Source of the DNA: Bryobacterales bacterium KBS 96
GTDB lineage: Bacteria > Acidobacteriota > Terriglobia > Bryobacterales > Bryobacteraceae
Direction of reading: 5' to 3'
Length of the DNA: 64,000 nt
Assembly: GCA_000381625.1 (NCBI GenBank)
Contig: KB906767.1
Span: forward strand, 6,533,672-6,597,671
Shown piece by piece: positions 35,343 to 45,876 of the stretch. A program made the position numbers and the translations under genes. The stretch's first letter is position 1. Each line of letters starts with the position of its first letter. The notes beneath the pieces were generated by a model. The model was not told where the DNA came from. It did no database searches and was given only the letters and a program-made list of their open reading frames with translations.

Positions 35343-38003
35343 ATGAGAGTCCTACGGAGCTTACGGTTGCGGTTAACCTGGCTGTTCAGACGTTCAGAGG
35401 TCGAAACAGACTTGAGTGACGAGCTGCAAGACTACATCGAGCGCCAGACGGAACGGCACGTCGCTAGTGGACTTTCACCTGAGAGCGCGCGCCTTGCAGC
35501 GCTACGGGACGCGGGCGGGATAGAGCAGGTAAAGGAAGAATGCCGGGATGCGCGTGGGACCGCCTGGATCGAGAACACACTACAGGACATCCGCTTCGGG
35601 TGGCGCATGTTGCGCAAGAAGCCTGGATTCACCATCGTGGCGGTATTGACGCTGGCGCTCGGAATTGGCGCGACCACCGCGATCTTTTCAGTCGTCAAGG
35701 CAGTATTGCTGGCGCCACTGCCATACAAAGAGCCGAACCGCATCGTGGCGGTGTGGACGGCGAATCCGGCGCGGGATAACCAACCGCACTCCAGCACGGC
35801 GGGCGATTTCGCTGCATGGAAGCAACGGAGCGGTGTTTTTGAGGACCTGGCGCCTTCCTATGACGACGAGAAGACGCTTACTGGCGAGGGTGCTCCGCAG
35901 TTGCTGATCGGCTATGCGGTGTCGGCGAACTATCTCCGGATTCTTGGCGTTGAACCGCAAATCGGGCGGCTTTATACGGATCAAGAGGACAGACCGGGAG
36001 TCCCGAAGGTAGCGCTCCTGAGCGACCACCTTTGGCGCACGACGTTTCATTCCGATCCCAACATAACCGGCCGGGCGATCACGCTCAATGGAAGCCCGTA
36101 CACCGTGCTGGGTGTGATGCCGCGCGGCTTTAACTACCCGACCACGGTCGAGGTCTGGACTCCGGCAGCAATGACTACGGCATCCTTCGACGATTTCAAT
36201 CACAAATACGTGCGCATTCTGGGACGGCTCAGGCGGGGAGTAACGCTCACCGAAGCGCAGCGCGCTATCAATATGCTGGAAGCGGAAGTGGCTGCCGCGC
36301 ATCCGGACACGGACACGGGCAATCGTGTCGTTCTGGTTCCTCTCCGTGAGCAACTGGACGGCGACATTCGTAAACCGTTACTGATTCTCCTGAGCGCGGT
36401 AGGGCTTGTGCTGTTGATTGCATGTGCGAATACCGCGGGGCTGGCGCTGGCGCGCAATGCGGAGCGGCAGAAAGAAATAGGAGTGCGGCTGGCTCTGGGT
36501 GCGACGCGGTTGCGATTGCTGAGGCAATTTGCGGCCGAAAGCCTGCTGCTGGCGACGATCGGCGGCGCGGCCGGGATGCTGCTGGCGCTTGCCGGGACGC
36601 ATCTGCTGCTGATGCTTTTTCCCAATGACGTGGCGAATCTCAATATCCCCAAAGTGACGCAGATCCCGATGGATCGCGGTGTCTTCCTGTTCGCCGCCGC
36701 TATCACCTTGCTCACGGCGCTTCTATTCGGAATCGCCCCCATATTGAACGCCATGGGAAGCAAGGGCGGTAGCGCAATGAAAGAGCCGGCGCGCGGTAGT
36801 GCGGCAAGCGCATGGTCGAGCCGCTCGCGCAGTGCACTTGTAGTTGTCGAGGTGGCCTTATCGCTGATGCTGCTAACTGGCGCCGGATTGGTCGTCGCGA
36901 GCTTTAACAAGGTGATGAACGCGAATCTCGGGTTTCAACCGGATCACGTTCTCGCGCTGGAGATATTCCTTCCGCCCAATCGCTATCCTGGCAACGATCC
37001 GGGCAAAACGCGTGCGCTGATAGCGAACGTCGTGAGAAAGATGAATGTGATCCAAGGAGTGGAATCGGCTGCCGCGACGAATTACCTGCCGTTAAGCGGC
37101 TTTTGGGGAACCACCGCCTTTCTGCTTCGTGGACAGCCGCCGCCCAAAGAGGGACAGGGTCCTCAGGCGGACAATCGCGTGCTCACTCCGAACTACCTAC
37201 ACACGATGAAAATCCCTTTGCTTCGCGGCCGGGCGTTTACGGACGCGGACCGCTCGGGTGGCGCGCAGGTAGCGATGATCAACGAAACGCTGGCGAAGCG
37301 ATATTTCCATGACAGCGACCCGGTTGGTCAGGAGCTGAATCTGGGCACGGCGGGGAAACCCGATTGGTGGCGGATTGTGGGCGTCGCCGGTGACGTGAAA
37401 GCGTTTGGCCAGGATCAGCCGACACATGCCGACATTTATCGGCCCTTCGATCAGTATCCTTTTTCAATCATCGCGTTCACTCTGCGCATGGACACCGATC
37501 CCGCCGCGATGATGAAGGTCGCAGAACAAGCGTTATGGAGCGTTGATCCCGATTTAGCCATCTTTAAGTCAATCCCTATGGATTTGTTGGCATCCCAGAC
37601 GCTCGCGGTGCGCCGCGCTAGTTCGACGTTGATCTCAGGCTTCGCGATTCTGGCCCTCGCGCTGGCATGCATCGGTATTTACGGAGTAATGGCCTATGCG
37701 GTTGTGCAGCGTACTCAGGAAATTGGCGTACGGATGGCCCTTGGAGCACAGCGCGCGGACGTGCTGCGGATGATTTTAGGATTCGGCTTCCGGATGACGT
37801 TGGCAGGTGTTGTCATCGGTCTGGCGGGAGCACTCGCATTTAGTCGATTGCTGGCGAGCCTACTGTTCCAGGTCAGCGCGCTAAACCCGCTGATCTTCTC
37901 GTTTGCATCTGTCGTGTTAGTGGGAATGGCGCTCCTCGCATCCTTCTTGCCGGCGCGACGGGCGACGCGGATCGACCCCATGCAGGCGCTACGAGCAGAA
38001 TAA
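35343..38003 (+). CDS. Orphan MacB-like duplicated permease (ADOP family)
   Basis: With the ATG at 35343 (preceded by GAGG) the protein has 886 residues. A cytoplasmic prefix (EVETDLSDELQDYIERQTER, SARLAALRDAGG) is followed by two MacB/FtsX permease halves. Half 1 has TIVAVLTLALGIGATTAIFS, a periplasmic domain and LILLSAVGLVLLIACANTAG. Half 2 has SALVVVEVALSLMLLTGAGL, a periplasmic domain, then ALALACIGIYGVMAYAVVQR and the EIGVRMALGAQRADVL coupling loop. No ATPase gene is nearby, hence orphan. This duplicated architecture is a hallmark of Acidobacteriota. Export of peptides or antibiotics is suspected by analogy with MacB but unproven. Confidence 0.93.
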   Translation: MRVLRSLRLRLTWLFRRSEVETDLSDELQDYIERQTERHVASGLSPESARLAALRDAGGIEQVKEECRDARGTAWIENTLQDIRFGWRMLRKKPGFTIVAVLTLALGIGATTAIFSVVKAVLLAPLPYKEPNRIVAVWTANPARDNQPHSSTAGDFAAWKQRSGVFEDLAPSYDDEKTLTGEGAPQLLIGYAVSANYLRILGVEPQIGRLYTDQEDRPGVPKVALLSDHLWRTTFHSDPNITGRAITLNGSPYTVLGVMPRGFNYPTTVEVWTPAAMTTASFDDFNHKYVRILGRLRRGVTLTEAQRAINMLEAEVAAAHPDTDTGNRVVLVPLREQLDGDIRKPLLILLSAVGLVLLIACANTAGLALARNAERQKEIGVRLALGATRLRLLRQFAAESLLLATIGGAAGMLLALAGTHLLLMLFPNDVANLNIPKVTQIPMDRGVFLFAAAITLLTALLFGIAPILNAMGSKGGSAMKEPARGSAASAWSSRSRSALVVVEVALSLMLLTGAGLVVASFNKVMNANLGFQPDHVLALEIFLPPNRYPGNDPGKTRALIANVVRKMNVIQGVESAAATNYLPLSGFWGTTAFLLRGQPPPKEGQGPQADNRVLTPNYLHTMKIPLLRGRAFTDADRSGGAQVAMINETLAKRYFHDSDPVGQELNLGTAGKPDWWRIVGVAGDVKAFGQDQPTHADIYRPFDQYPFSIIAFTLRMDTDPAAMMKVAEQALWSVDPDLAIFKSIPMDLLASQTLAVRRASSTLISGFAILALALACIGIYGVMAYAVVQRTQEIGVRMALGAQRADVLRMILGFGFRMTLAGVVIGLAGALAFSRLLASLLFQVSALNPLIFSFASVVLVGMALLASFLPARRATRIDPMQALRAE

Positions 38004-38169
38004 GCCTCTTTAGCGCTAAAACGCCTCCAGGCGAAAACGCGGTGCTGAAAAATTGCGCTTCTGCGGCTCCACGCCAGAGCCGTGGCTGCATCGTTGATAA
38101 GCTATCATCGCAACGCTTCTACCAGCAGTAGCGGCGCTTCCTTAATTTTCATCCTGGGAGGACAATGCG

Positions 38170-39726
38170 GTGAAGGACGGAACATTCGAGCAAACAGGCG
38201 CTTCGCGCCGGGATCTGCTTCGAGGGGCGGTGTCAGCGGCAACGTCTTTTGTGATTGTTCCGCGTCACGTCCTGGGAGGCGTCGGTTATGTGGCGCCGAG
38301 CGACAAAGTGACGATTGCCTCTATCGGGCTAGGGCGGCAAGGCCAGGCGATCACCATGGAATTGCTGGCTCGCCCGGACGTGCAGATTGTTGCGGTCTGC
38401 GACTGCAACCAAGAGAGCAAGAATTATGCCGAGTACGGCGACAACGCGCTATTGAAGTCCGCGCGCCGCCTGTTGGGCCCAGGCTATGAAAATTGGGGTG
38501 AAGATCTCGCCTCGCCGGGCGAAGCGCAGCTCACTCACGACTTTCGAACCAGCTTGGGAATGGGCGGCCGTGAACCCGCGCGCCGTTTGATCGAAGCCTA
38601 CTACGGCTCGCGCAAAGGCTCGGCTTCCGGCGCGTACAAAGGGTGCGGCGCATACAAAGACTACCGCGAACTGCTTGCCAAACAGCAAGATCTCGATGCC
38701 GTCTACATTGCCACGCCGGATCACTGGCATGCCGCGATTTCGATTGCCGCGATGCGGAAGCGCAAACACGTTTTCTGTCAGAAGCCGATGACGCACAGCA
38801 TTGCCGACGCCCGCCGGGTAGCGGCAGTAGCGCGTGAAATGAAGGTCGCTACGTCTGTTGCGATCAACAATCCGTCTACTGACAGCACGAAACTGATCGC
38901 CGACTGGATTGCCGATGGCGCAATCGGAACTGTCCGCGAAGTCCACAATTGGTCGAGCCGCCCGTATTGGCCGCAGGGAATCGAGCGCCCGAAAACGGTG
39001 GACCCCATTCCGGAGGGCCTCGATTGGGACATGTGGCTGGGACCCGCGCCGGAACGCCCGTTCAATAACGCTTATCTTCCGTTTGTCTGGCGAGGCTGGT
39101 ACGACTTCGGCGACGGCTCGTTTGGCGATATGGGCTGTTACAGTTTTGCCGGTGTTTTCACAATTCTGAATCTGACGCCGCCGGTCTCGGTGGAATCGAG
39201 CACCACGCCGCGCTACGACGAGACGTTCCCGAAGGCTTCCATCGTGTACTTGAATTTCCCCGCCGCGGAGCGCCGCCCGGCGCTACGGATGTCCTGGTAT
39301 GACGGTGGACTCAGGCCGCCGCGGCCCAAGGGCCTTCGCAAGGAGGATCAGAGGCTGTTCGAGAGCGGAGAAGAGGGCGAGGGCATTCTGTATGTGGGCG
39401 ACAAAGGTGTCCTGCTAGGCGGATTCAACGGTGAACATCCCAGGGTCTACCCCGAATCGCCGAAGTACCAGACGCCTCCCGTTCGAAAAGAACATCACCG
39501 CGATCTCGCGGTAGACCAGTGGATCGCCGCCTGTAAAGGCGGCCCGAGTCCTAAGGCGAACTTCGAAAGTGAAGCGCCCGTGACGGAGGCGTTTCTTTTG
39601 GGCTGCATCGCGCAACGTTTGCCGGGCGAACTTCTTGAGTGGGACACCGGGAAGATGCGCATCACGAGTTCGGAAAAGGCCAACGAGTATGTGACCCCGG
39701 TTGTGCGCAGCGCATACAAAGTTTAG
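38170..39726 (+). CDS. Tat-exported Gfo/Idh/MocA family oxidoreductase
   Basis: A GTG at 38170 is used, with GGGAGGAC upstream; the nearby ATG at 38164 stops at once. The 518 residues begin with a Tat signal (ASRRDLLRGAVSAATSFVIV), then the Rossmann fold VTIASIGLGRQGQAITMELL and the motif VFCQKPMTHSIADARRVAAV with its Lys. Compared with the cytoplasmic homologue at 9.7 kb it is longer, with extra loops (YEVTP-like C-terminus, WDMWLGPAPERPFNNAYLPF). Periplasmic Tat-type members occur in large numbers in Acidobacteria and Planctomycetes, probably acting on sugars released outside the cytoplasm with tightly bound cofactor. Substrate not deducible. Confidence 0.9.
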   Translation: MKDGTFEQTGASRRDLLRGAVSAATSFVIVPRHVLGGVGYVAPSDKVTIASIGLGRQGQAITMELLARPDVQIVAVCDCNQESKNYAEYGDNALLKSARRLLGPGYENWGEDLASPGEAQLTHDFRTSLGMGGREPARRLIEAYYGSRKGSASGAYKGCGAYKDYRELLAKQQDLDAVYIATPDHWHAAISIAAMRKRKHVFCQKPMTHSIADARRVAAVAREMKVATSVAINNPSTDSTKLIADWIADGAIGTVREVHNWSSRPYWPQGIERPKTVDPIPEGLDWDMWLGPAPERPFNNAYLPFVWRGWYDFGDGSFGDMGCYSFAGVFTILNLTPPVSVESSTTPRYDETFPKASIVYLNFPAAERRPALRMSWYDGGLRPPRPKGLRKEDQRLFESGEEGEGILYVGDKGVLLGGFNGEHPRVYPESPKYQTPPVRKEHHRDLAVDQWIAACKGGPSPKANFESEAPVTEAFLLGCIAQRLPGELLEWDTGKMRITSSEKANEYVTPVVRSAYKV

Positions 39727-39774
39727 CTAATAGGCCAGCGATTGGCGACATCCCGCCGACAACAGCGCCGCTCG

Positions 39775-40038
39775 TTACTGTGGCTTCTCCGGATTGCTAT
39801 GGCTTTGTTGATCTTGCTGTTTGTCTTTCTTGCTGCTATTGTTCTTGCCGTCGTTCTCATGGGTTTGCCGCTGCACACGCTTCTTTTGTTTCTTTGCGGT
39901 TTTGGCTTGTGTGCTTTCTGGATTGGAACTCTCTTCTTTCTGCTGCTGCTGATCCGGATGGCTTGCGCTTTGAGCGAGTAGCGCTCCGGTTCCCCCGGTC
40001 AGTGAGGCAGCAATGACGAAGGCGGCTAGTTTCTTCAT
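39775..40038 (-). CDS. Small secreted Gln/Lys-rich low-complexity protein
   Basis: The ATG at 40038 has GGAG six bases upstream. The 87-residue product has a clear signal peptide (MKKLAAFVIAASLTGGTGAL, cleavage probably at LAQ-SA), followed by a wholly hydrophilic chain of Gln, Lys, Ser, Asn and Glu (HPDQQQQKEESSNPESTQAK, KTAKKQKKRVQRQTHENDGK). It should be an unfolded, exported polypeptide. It shares no recognisable domain. The opposite strand shows an apparent membrane protein that is simply the mirror of this composition. Confidence 0.6.
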   Translation of the reverse strand: MKKLAAFVIAASLTGGTGALLAQSASHPDQQQQKEESSNPESTQAKTAKKQKKRVQRQTHENDGKNNSSKKDKQQDQQSHSNPEKPQ

Positions 40039-40130
40039 ATCGAGCTCCACATTTGCCGCTCGAGTCGGTTTACGAGCGACACATCCACTATATGGACAAC
40101 CAGGAGGCCGGTTTAGTTTCTCCGGCGCGC

Positions 40131-40616
40131 TTAATAAGGCTTTTCGCCGGTAGTGTTGCCGTGCGGGTCATATTCACAAACCCAGACTTCGCGGTTGTGT
40201 CCCCGGGCGACGGCGCAGCCGACAGTCTTTGTGTCGCGCCAGACGATCTGAGTGTAATGGCCGCACCGCCCGCGGCAGGTGTTTGTGCGGTACTCGTAAT
40301 TGGTTGCTTCGGACGCCCACGCGTCCACGACACGAGAGGGGGTTGCCGAGGCGCCCGAGATCTCGAAGAGGTTCTCGCCATATTGCGGGTGGGGATGGTG
40401 CGCGAACTGGTTCTTGGCGATCAACTCATCAGCCCATTCCTGTGCGACCCTCGCAAGCTCATGCGACCAGGACAAAGCAGGGACGCTCACCTTCGCACGA
40501 ACGGCATTATGGGCCGCGAGCATCTCCTGCGGCAGGGAGTTACCAGCGGTTTGTGCCGCGAGATGAATTCCGGCGGATGTCACGAGCAGCAACGAAATTA
40601 AGGCAAGCCGGATCAT
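40131..40616 (-). CDS. Secreted CAP (SCP/PR-1-like) domain protein
   Basis: The 161-residue protein has a signal peptide (MIRLALISLLLVTSAGIHLA) and a CAP domain: LAAHNAVRAKVSVPALSWSH, HPQYGENLF and the signature CGHYTQIVWRDTKTVGCAVA, ending VWVCEYDPHGN. The conserved His and Glu residues are present, as are cysteines for disulfides. Bacterial CAP proteins are exported and may bind sterols, lipids or cell-wall material. It starts 6 bases after the MFS gene stop, so it is probably on the same transcript as the transporter and the glycosidase-like gene. Confidence 0.93.
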   Translation of the reverse strand: MIRLALISLLLVTSAGIHLAAQTAGNSLPQEMLAAHNAVRAKVSVPALSWSHELARVAQEWADELIAKNQFAHHPHPQYGENLFEISGASATPSRVVDAWASEATNYEYRTNTCRGRCGHYTQIVWRDTKTVGCAVARGHNREVWVCEYDPHGNTTGEKPY

Positions 40617-40622
40617 AGGCGC

Positions 40623-41930
40623 CTAGATTGAAATTTCTAACGGCTCCGTCGGGTTAATAAATGGCCAGCAGAGGACTCCGAGCAGATACATGCCCGCCAT
40701 CGAATACAAGAAGATCTCGTAATGACCATGAGTAGACTGAAGGATATATCCGCCAACAACAGGAGCGACGAATCCGGCGATATTTCCCATCATATTCATG
40801 GAGCCAGCCACGGTGCCTGCGAAGCGGTGACCTACGTCCATGCAGGTTGCCCACGAACCCGGCATTACCAGATCATTGAAGAAGCTTGTGAGACCCAGGA
40901 ATGAGATCATCATCAACGGTCCTCGCATCTGGATGGTGATACACAGCGCCACTGCCGCTCCGAGAAAGCCCGTGATTGCGAGCAGCCGGCGTGCCCGGGC
41001 AATGCTGCCAGTCCAGCGTTCCACGCGCGGCGCGATTAATCCGCACGACAGCGATCCAAGGCCGCCGCAAAACAAAGGAACAAACGCAAGGAATGCGCGC
41101 TGGTCGTCCGACATCAGCGGATAGCGGGAGCGCAGAAATTGCGGGAGCCAGGTGATGTAGAAGTACCAGGGGTATGACAAGCAGAAATATTGCGCCCATA
41201 GCAGCCAGATGGTTCTGGAGCCGATGAGTTTTCGCCACGGCACGTTGCCATGACTTCCGCTGAGCCCTCTGTTTTCCTTCAGCAGCTCGAGTTCGGCTGC
41301 ATTCACCGATTTATGATCTTCCGGCCTATCGCGGTACCACCGGAAAAACAGAACGGCCCAAATCACACCGAGCGAGCCGAATAGCGGGAATGCGAACCGC
41401 CAGGTAGTGAATTTCAGCACTTGCACGACGAGCAGAGGAGTGACCGCACCCGCCCACCGCGCAGCCGTCCACATGATTCCCTGCATCTTCGTTCGCTCGT
41501 GCTTTTGCAGCCAGGTGCTGAAGGCTCTCGTCAGGTTCGGAAAGCCGCCTGCTTCGCCTGCCCCGAACATAAACTGCACTGTTACGAGAGAGGAGAAACT
41601 CCAAACCGCGCCGGTGATTGCCGTGAAGCTCGACCACCAAATGACGATGCGAAGTAATACCTTGCGCGGACCCAGCCAATCGCCCAGCCAGCCGCTGGGC
41701 ATCTCAAATAGTGCGTAGGCGATGGCGAACGCTCCGAAGACATAACCGCGTTCCCAAGGCTGCAGATGAAGTTCCGCTGCGATACCCTTGGGCCCGGCCA
41801 TCGCCTGCGACATCAACACGCGATCAATGTAAGAAAGTATGGCGAGGGCGACGGCGAAAACGACCACCCAATAGCGGGCACGGCTCGGTTTCTGATTCGT
41901 GATAGGAGCTGGTTGAACTTCTGAGGCCAT
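40623..41930 (-). CDS. MFS transporter, anion:cation symporter-like
   Basis: The 435-residue protein has about twelve hydrophobic helices. Helix-1 loop motifs VALAILSYIDRVLMSQAMAG and GYVFGAFAIAYALFEMPSGW, with LGPRKVLLR, match the ACS family (hexuronate, glucarate and phthalate carriers). It should import a sugar acid or similar organic anion with protons. It follows the six-hairpin glycosidase-like gene by 51 bases on the same strand and precedes the CAP gene, suggesting that it takes up a product of the exported enzyme. No clear regulator gene is next to it. Confidence 0.9.
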   Translation of the reverse strand: MASEVQPAPITNQKPSRARYWVVVFAVALAILSYIDRVLMSQAMAGPKGIAAELHLQPWERGYVFGAFAIAYALFEMPSGWLGDWLGPRKVLLRIVIWWSSFTAITGAVWSFSSLVTVQFMFGAGEAGGFPNLTRAFSTWLQKHERTKMQGIMWTAARWAGAVTPLLVVQVLKFTTWRFAFPLFGSLGVIWAVLFFRWYRDRPEDHKSVNAAELELLKENRGLSGSHGNVPWRKLIGSRTIWLLWAQYFCLSYPWYFYITWLPQFLRSRYPLMSDDQRAFLAFVPLFCGGLGSLSCGLIAPRVERWTGSIARARRLLAITGFLGAAVALCITIQMRGPLMMISFLGLTSFFNDLVMPGSWATCMDVGHRFAGTVAGSMNMMGNIAGFVAPVVGGYILQSTHGHYEIFLYSMAGMYLLGVLCWPFINPTEPLEISI

Positions 41931-41981
41931 TACGTCTTAAGTTCAGCCATCGTATCACTGCCGATGAACCACGCCGCAGGT

Positions 41982-44540
41982 TCATCGAACCGTGATTTCT
42001 ATTTGCTTGGTCCCCTGGAGCGCGCTCCGCTCGATCGTAATGCGGTCCCGGCTTACGGCCCCGGTGCTTGACGATTTCAGAGCTCGCCCATCCGGTGGAT
42101 GAATATGGAGCACGAGGTCGCCCTCAAACCCCTTCGGAATGTCGAGAGTCGTGCGCCACTCATCGTCGCTCACCGCGATTGTTGCCCAACTGATAAGTCC
42201 GAAGCGCGTCGGGCATTTGTTGACACGGATTTTTTGTCCGGCCGCGAACCAGTGTTTCGGAGCGGCTTTCTGCAAATGGCAGACATCTTTGTTGTTCTCT
42301 TCGTAGCAGAGCAGCCAGCGCAAGCCCAAGGTAGGCTGCAACTCGCTATTGATGACGGCGGACCACCCGTAAGGGCTTCCCTCGCCAGGATAGCTGCCGG
42401 GAATGTATGCGTCTTCCGGAGCGTAGCGGTTTCCGGAATCGGCGGCGTAGCAAACCAGCGCGTAGAGCGTCAGCAAAAACGGGCGGTAATCTTCCTGGCG
42501 AATGCGCACGGCGAGCGTGCCATGCTCCATGAAATTGGAACTCCGATAGCTGTCGCCGTCCGTGTTCAGGCCGACGATCTGTTCGCCCGCCATTTCGCGA
42601 TGCTTCAGATGGCCGAGATCGAGCGCGGGATCGCCCCAATCGGCAGTGAACCAGTCCATCATGAAGCGGTGGTTTTCGTAGCTGGACAATTGCGTGGGCT
42701 TGTGATGAATGTCGTCAGGGCTGAACGGAGTGATGCCGGACTGCTGCATGTCCGGATCGCCTGCTGCGATCGTCGCTCGGAGCGATCTCTCGATGTCGCC
42801 GCGCATCTGTTCCGCAATTGCCGCGATTTTCGATGATTCATCCTGCAGGTCCTGCAAATGATGATCGCGGCCCGCGCGCGCGAGGCAGCGCGCATGTTCC
42901 CGCAAACCGCGCCATGTCCAGGCCGCGTTCTGGTAATAGTAGGGGTGCGATTCGGGAAAATCGTTCTGCGGTTCGCCCAGATCGGCTTCGGGAGATCCCC
43001 AGATCAGCCCGTGCCTTCGATCGCCGGCGGGAAAGGTGGTCTTGCTGTATTCGTATCGATTCAGCACATACGCGATCATCCTGCGAAGCACTGGTAGCCG
43101 GCGCTGAAGGTTATTGAGATTCTTCGTGTAATCGTAAGCACGCGCCGAATTGGTCAGGAAGACGCCAGTGTTCAGCGGCCCCTCCACCTGATCTTGGGTG
43201 TTGTAGGCAAAATTACCGTCAGGCAGGATGTAGTGATCGAGGTAATGCTGAAAATACGGCTCAACTTCTTCGGTCAAATTCCAGAGCTGCTGTGCCCAGA
43301 CAAATTCATAGTGGGCAACCGGAAATAGCGCGTGACTGCGTTCAGGAATTTTAGTGTAGGCGCCTTCTCCAATTTGATACGTCGGTTCGAGTCCGCGATA
43401 GCTGCAGCGGGACAGCGTAATGCCGGCGCGCGCCGCGTTGAGCAGCCACGGATCGGGAATCTCGACGTTCATGTGATCTTCGAAAAAATGGCGCCAGTAA
43501 TTCCAGATACCAGCGAGTGCACCGTAGAACCCTTCGGGCGAAGTGTTCCAGTAACGGTCTAAGTAAGTTGTCCCATCTGTATCAATTAGCAGGGTTTCGC
43601 GCTCGGACACGGCCTTCGCCATCTCTTTCGGAATCGTGATGCGGATGCGGCCGAGCGGTTTAGCATCGAGCCCATCCGGCAGCATCACCATTGCTTCGTA
43701 GCCGGCGCCGTACTCCGGATTCCAGACGCCGATATCCGCGACCGGCAGGAAGCCGCCCAACAATGTACGCTTGCTGTAACCCGGAACATACGCGTATATC
43801 TGCGGATTATCTCCAGGAAAATAGCGGGCTGGATCGAACACGGCGCCAGCAAGATCGGGCGCCCAGAGGCCTTGCCCCTCCGGATGCGAGTTGAGCTGGC
43901 GCGACGTTCCATCGGCTGTGAGGAAGAGCGATTGCAGCGGGCCGGCTTGCTGATTAGCCACCAGCGTCCATCCGATGTATTCTTTCCCGAGCGCCGCGAC
44001 GTTCTCGAAGCAGGGATCTTCAGATGAATTCAGAATGTACTGCCCGGCTTCGTCTGGACCGAGAATGTAACGAGGTCCGCGCCTTAGGCGGACGCCATGA
44101 GGCGTATTGGTGGGGCGCGGCTTGATGTTTGAAAGCTTGCCGATGCTCTTCGGTATTCGGTCGATGACGCCTTGAGCTTCCGTCACATATGCGATGACGC
44201 CCTGGTGTGTGGCATGCTTCTCGAAGATCGCCGTGGCCGTTCCATTCATGTTGGCTACGGCGAGCAGATGCCAGCCGTCAATTGCATCGCCGCGCTTCAG
44301 CGCTTTCGATTGGGAGCCCAGCGTTACCGACACGCCGCTGTCGCTAATCGATGTCACCGAGGGCGGCTTGGCCAGGGCTTCTCGCTCGCCCGCCAAAAAC
44401 AAGCTGTACTCGTTCGGAATGCGCCCCGGTTTGTACTTGCTTTTCGGTAATGCCGGCTTTACGGCGCCCGAGGCGGAAGCGGTGACGGCGAATCCCGCCG
44501 CCGAACTTTGTCGTAGAAAATTACGTCGATTTAGCTTCAA
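41982..44540 (-). CDS. Tat-exported six-hairpin glycosidase-like protein
   Basis: The best start is the TTG at 44540, giving [20 protein letters not shown], a classic Tat signal (NRRNFLR), and 852 residues. The frame is open further upstream, but that part is a shadow of the divergent region before metX. The centre contains an alpha/alpha-barrel pattern ([100 protein letters not shown]) typical of six-hairpin glycosidases. No ribosome-binding site is clear at the start. It is followed by an MFS transporter. Probable substrate: an oligosaccharide containing uronic acid or rhamnose, by context only. Confidence 0.78.
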   Translation of the reverse strand: MKLNRRNFLRQSSAAGFAVTASASGAVKPALPKSKYKPGRIPNEYSLFLAGEREALAKPPSVTSISDSGVSVTLGSQSKALKRGDAIDGWHLLAVANMNGTATAIFEKHATHQGVIAYVTEAQGVIDRIPKSIGKLSNIKPRPTNTPHGVRLRRGPRYILGPDEAGQYILNSSEDPCFENVAALGKEYIGWTLVANQQAGPLQSLFLTADGTSRQLNSHPEGQGLWAPDLAGAVFDPARYFPGDNPQIYAYVPGYSKRTLLGGFLPVADIGVWNPEYGAGYEAMVMLPDGLDAKPLGRIRITIPKEMAKAVSERETLLIDTDGTTYLDRYWNTSPEGFYGALAGIWNYWRHFFEDHMNVEIPDPWLLNAARAGITLSRCSYRGLEPTYQIGEGAYTKIPERSHALFPVAHYEFVWAQQLWNLTEEVEPYFQHYLDHYILPDGNFAYNTQDQVEGPLNTGVFLTNSARAYDYTKNLNNLQRRLPVLRRMIAYVLNRYEYSKTTFPAGDRRHGLIWGSPEADLGEPQNDFPESHPYYYQNAAWTWRGLREHARCLARAGRDHHLQDLQDESSKIAAIAEQMRGDIERSLRATIAAGDPDMQQSGITPFSPDDIHHKPTQLSSYENHRFMMDWFTADWGDPALDLGHLKHREMAGEQIVGLNTDGDSYRSSNFMEHGTLAVRIRQEDYRPFLLTLYALVCYAADSGNRYAPEDAYIPGSYPGEGSPYGWSAVINSELQPTLGLRWLLCYEENNKDVCHLQKAAPKHWFAAGQKIRVNKCPTRFGLISWATIAVSDDEWRTTLDIPKGFEGDLVLHIHPPDGRALKSSSTGAVSRDRITIERSALQGTKQIEITVR

Positions 44541-44763
44541 ACTGACGGATTGTATCGCAGTATTGCTTTTCGCCACACGGCTGCGCCGCCTGGCAACCCG
44601 CGTACCCTCGTGCGGCGCGGCTCCGTGTGTGAGTATGCCTCGACACAAAGCCGCCTTAGCAAGCGCGTTCTTTGGCAACCGGCCAACCTCGCACTGGACT
44701 GCGGCGGCTCCGTGTGCAACCGGGATAATCCGCATTGGCGGCATGTTATCGTGCAATCACGGA
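44541..44763. promoter_or_regulatory. Divergent promoter region between the glycosidase-like gene and metX
   Basis: About 220 bases between two divergent genes must hold both promoters. Open frames run through it on both strands without protein-like character. No riboswitch of SAM type was recognised before metX. No clear -35/-10 pairs were found. Confidence 0.4.
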
Positions 44764-45876
44764 ATGTCGTTAACGGTTGAGAGTCAGTGTGTTACGTTTC
44801 CATCCCTTGAGCTTGATTGCGGCGTCAGGTTGTTGAATGTGGACGTTGCCTATGAAACCTATGGAACGCTCAATCCGGAGCACACCAACGCGATCCTGAT
44901 TCACCATGCATTTTCCGGCGATGCGCACGCCGCGGGCATGAGTACTGACGGCCAACCCGGATGGTGGTCGAACATGATCGGCCCAGGGCTTGGCTTCGAC
45001 ACGGACCGCTATTTCGTTATTTGCACGAATGTGCTAGGCGGGTGCCGCGGGACAACAGGACCGGGCTCTATCGATCCGTCTACGGGCACGCCATTCGGAA
45101 TGCGATTTCCGGTGATCACGATTGGCGATATGGTTCGGCTCCAGAAGTGCTTGATAGACCATCTGGGTATCAAGAAATTGTTGGCGGTTTCCGGCGGCTC
45201 CATGGGCGGCATGCAGGCGCTGGAGTGGGCTGTTGCCTACCCGCAGTGCGTGGCCGCGGCGATCCCGATCGCCACCACGGCGCGCCACAGCGCCCAGCAG
45301 ATTGCATTCAACGAGGTTGGCCGCCAAGCCATCATGGCCGATCCCGATTGGAACGAAGGAAATTACTACGACGGCAAGCCTCCGGCGCGAGGTCTGGCGG
45401 TGGCCCGCATGGTGGGACACATCACGTACATGAGCGACGCGTCCATGCGGCAAAAATTTGGCCGCCGGCTGCGCGACAAAGACGCGTTTGGCTACGATTT
45501 TTCGGTAGATTTCGAAGTGGAAAGCTATCTGCGCTATCGCGGCAATCAGTTCGTCAGCCGGTTCGATGCGAACTCTTATCTTTACATCACGAAAGCGATG
45601 GACTACTTCGATCTATCGGGAGGTAAGCCTTCGCTCGCCGCTGCGTTCGACAGCACGACCGCGCGGTTTCTGGTGCTGAGTTTTACAAGCGACTGGCTCT
45701 ATCCTACCTATCAATCGCTCGAAATTGTCAGTGCGCTGAGGGGGCGCAATATCGACGTCGCTTTCTGCGAATTGCCGTCGAGTTATGGCCACGACGCGTT
45801 CCTGGTGGAGGTGAAAGAACAGACCGAGATGGTGCGGGGATTCTTGGATAGCGTGTACCGGGATGTGCACCGATGA
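44764..45876 (+). CDS. metX: Homoserine O-acetyltransferase
   Basis: The ATG at 44764 gives 370 residues of alpha/beta-hydrolase fold. [20 protein letters not shown] opens the family; [17 protein letters not shown] holds the nucleophilic Ser in GGSMGGMQ; the C-terminal [20 protein letters not shown] carries the Asp and YGHDAFLVE the His. It acetylates (or succinylates) L-homoserine from acyl-CoA for methionine synthesis. The ribosome-binding site is weak and the frame continues upstream, but that part overlaps the glycosidase-like gene on the other strand and is not protein-like. The stop overlaps metW by 4 bases. Confidence 0.95.
   Translation: MSLTVESQCVTFPSLELDCGVRLLNVDVAYETYGTLNPEHTNAILIHHAFSGDAHAAGMSTDGQPGWWSNMIGPGLGFDTDRYFVICTNVLGGCRGTTGPGSIDPSTGTPFGMRFPVITIGDMVRLQKCLIDHLGIKKLLAVSGGSMGGMQALEWAVAYPQCVAAAIPIATTARHSAQQIAFNEVGRQAIMADPDWNEGNYYDGKPPARGLAVARMVGHITYMSDASMRQKFGRRLRDKDAFGYDFSVDFEVESYLRYRGNQFVSRFDANSYLYITKAMDYFDLSGGKPSLAAAFDSTTARFLVLSFTSDWLYPTYQSLEIVSALRGRNIDVAFCELPSSYGHDAFLVEVKEQTEMVRGFLDSVYRDVHR

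Noticed and set aside
39742-39981. Hydrophobic plus-strand frame that looks like a two-helix membrane protein
   Set aside because: It is the exact mirror of the Gln/Lys-rich secreted protein on the minus strand, which has a signal peptide and a ribosome-binding site. Antisense of CAG/AAG-rich codons gives Leu/Phe-rich translation automatically.
44541-44756. N-terminal extension of the glycosidase-like protein
   Set aside because: It would bury the Tat signal inside the chain; the TTG at 44540 places the twin-arginine motif at the N-terminus.
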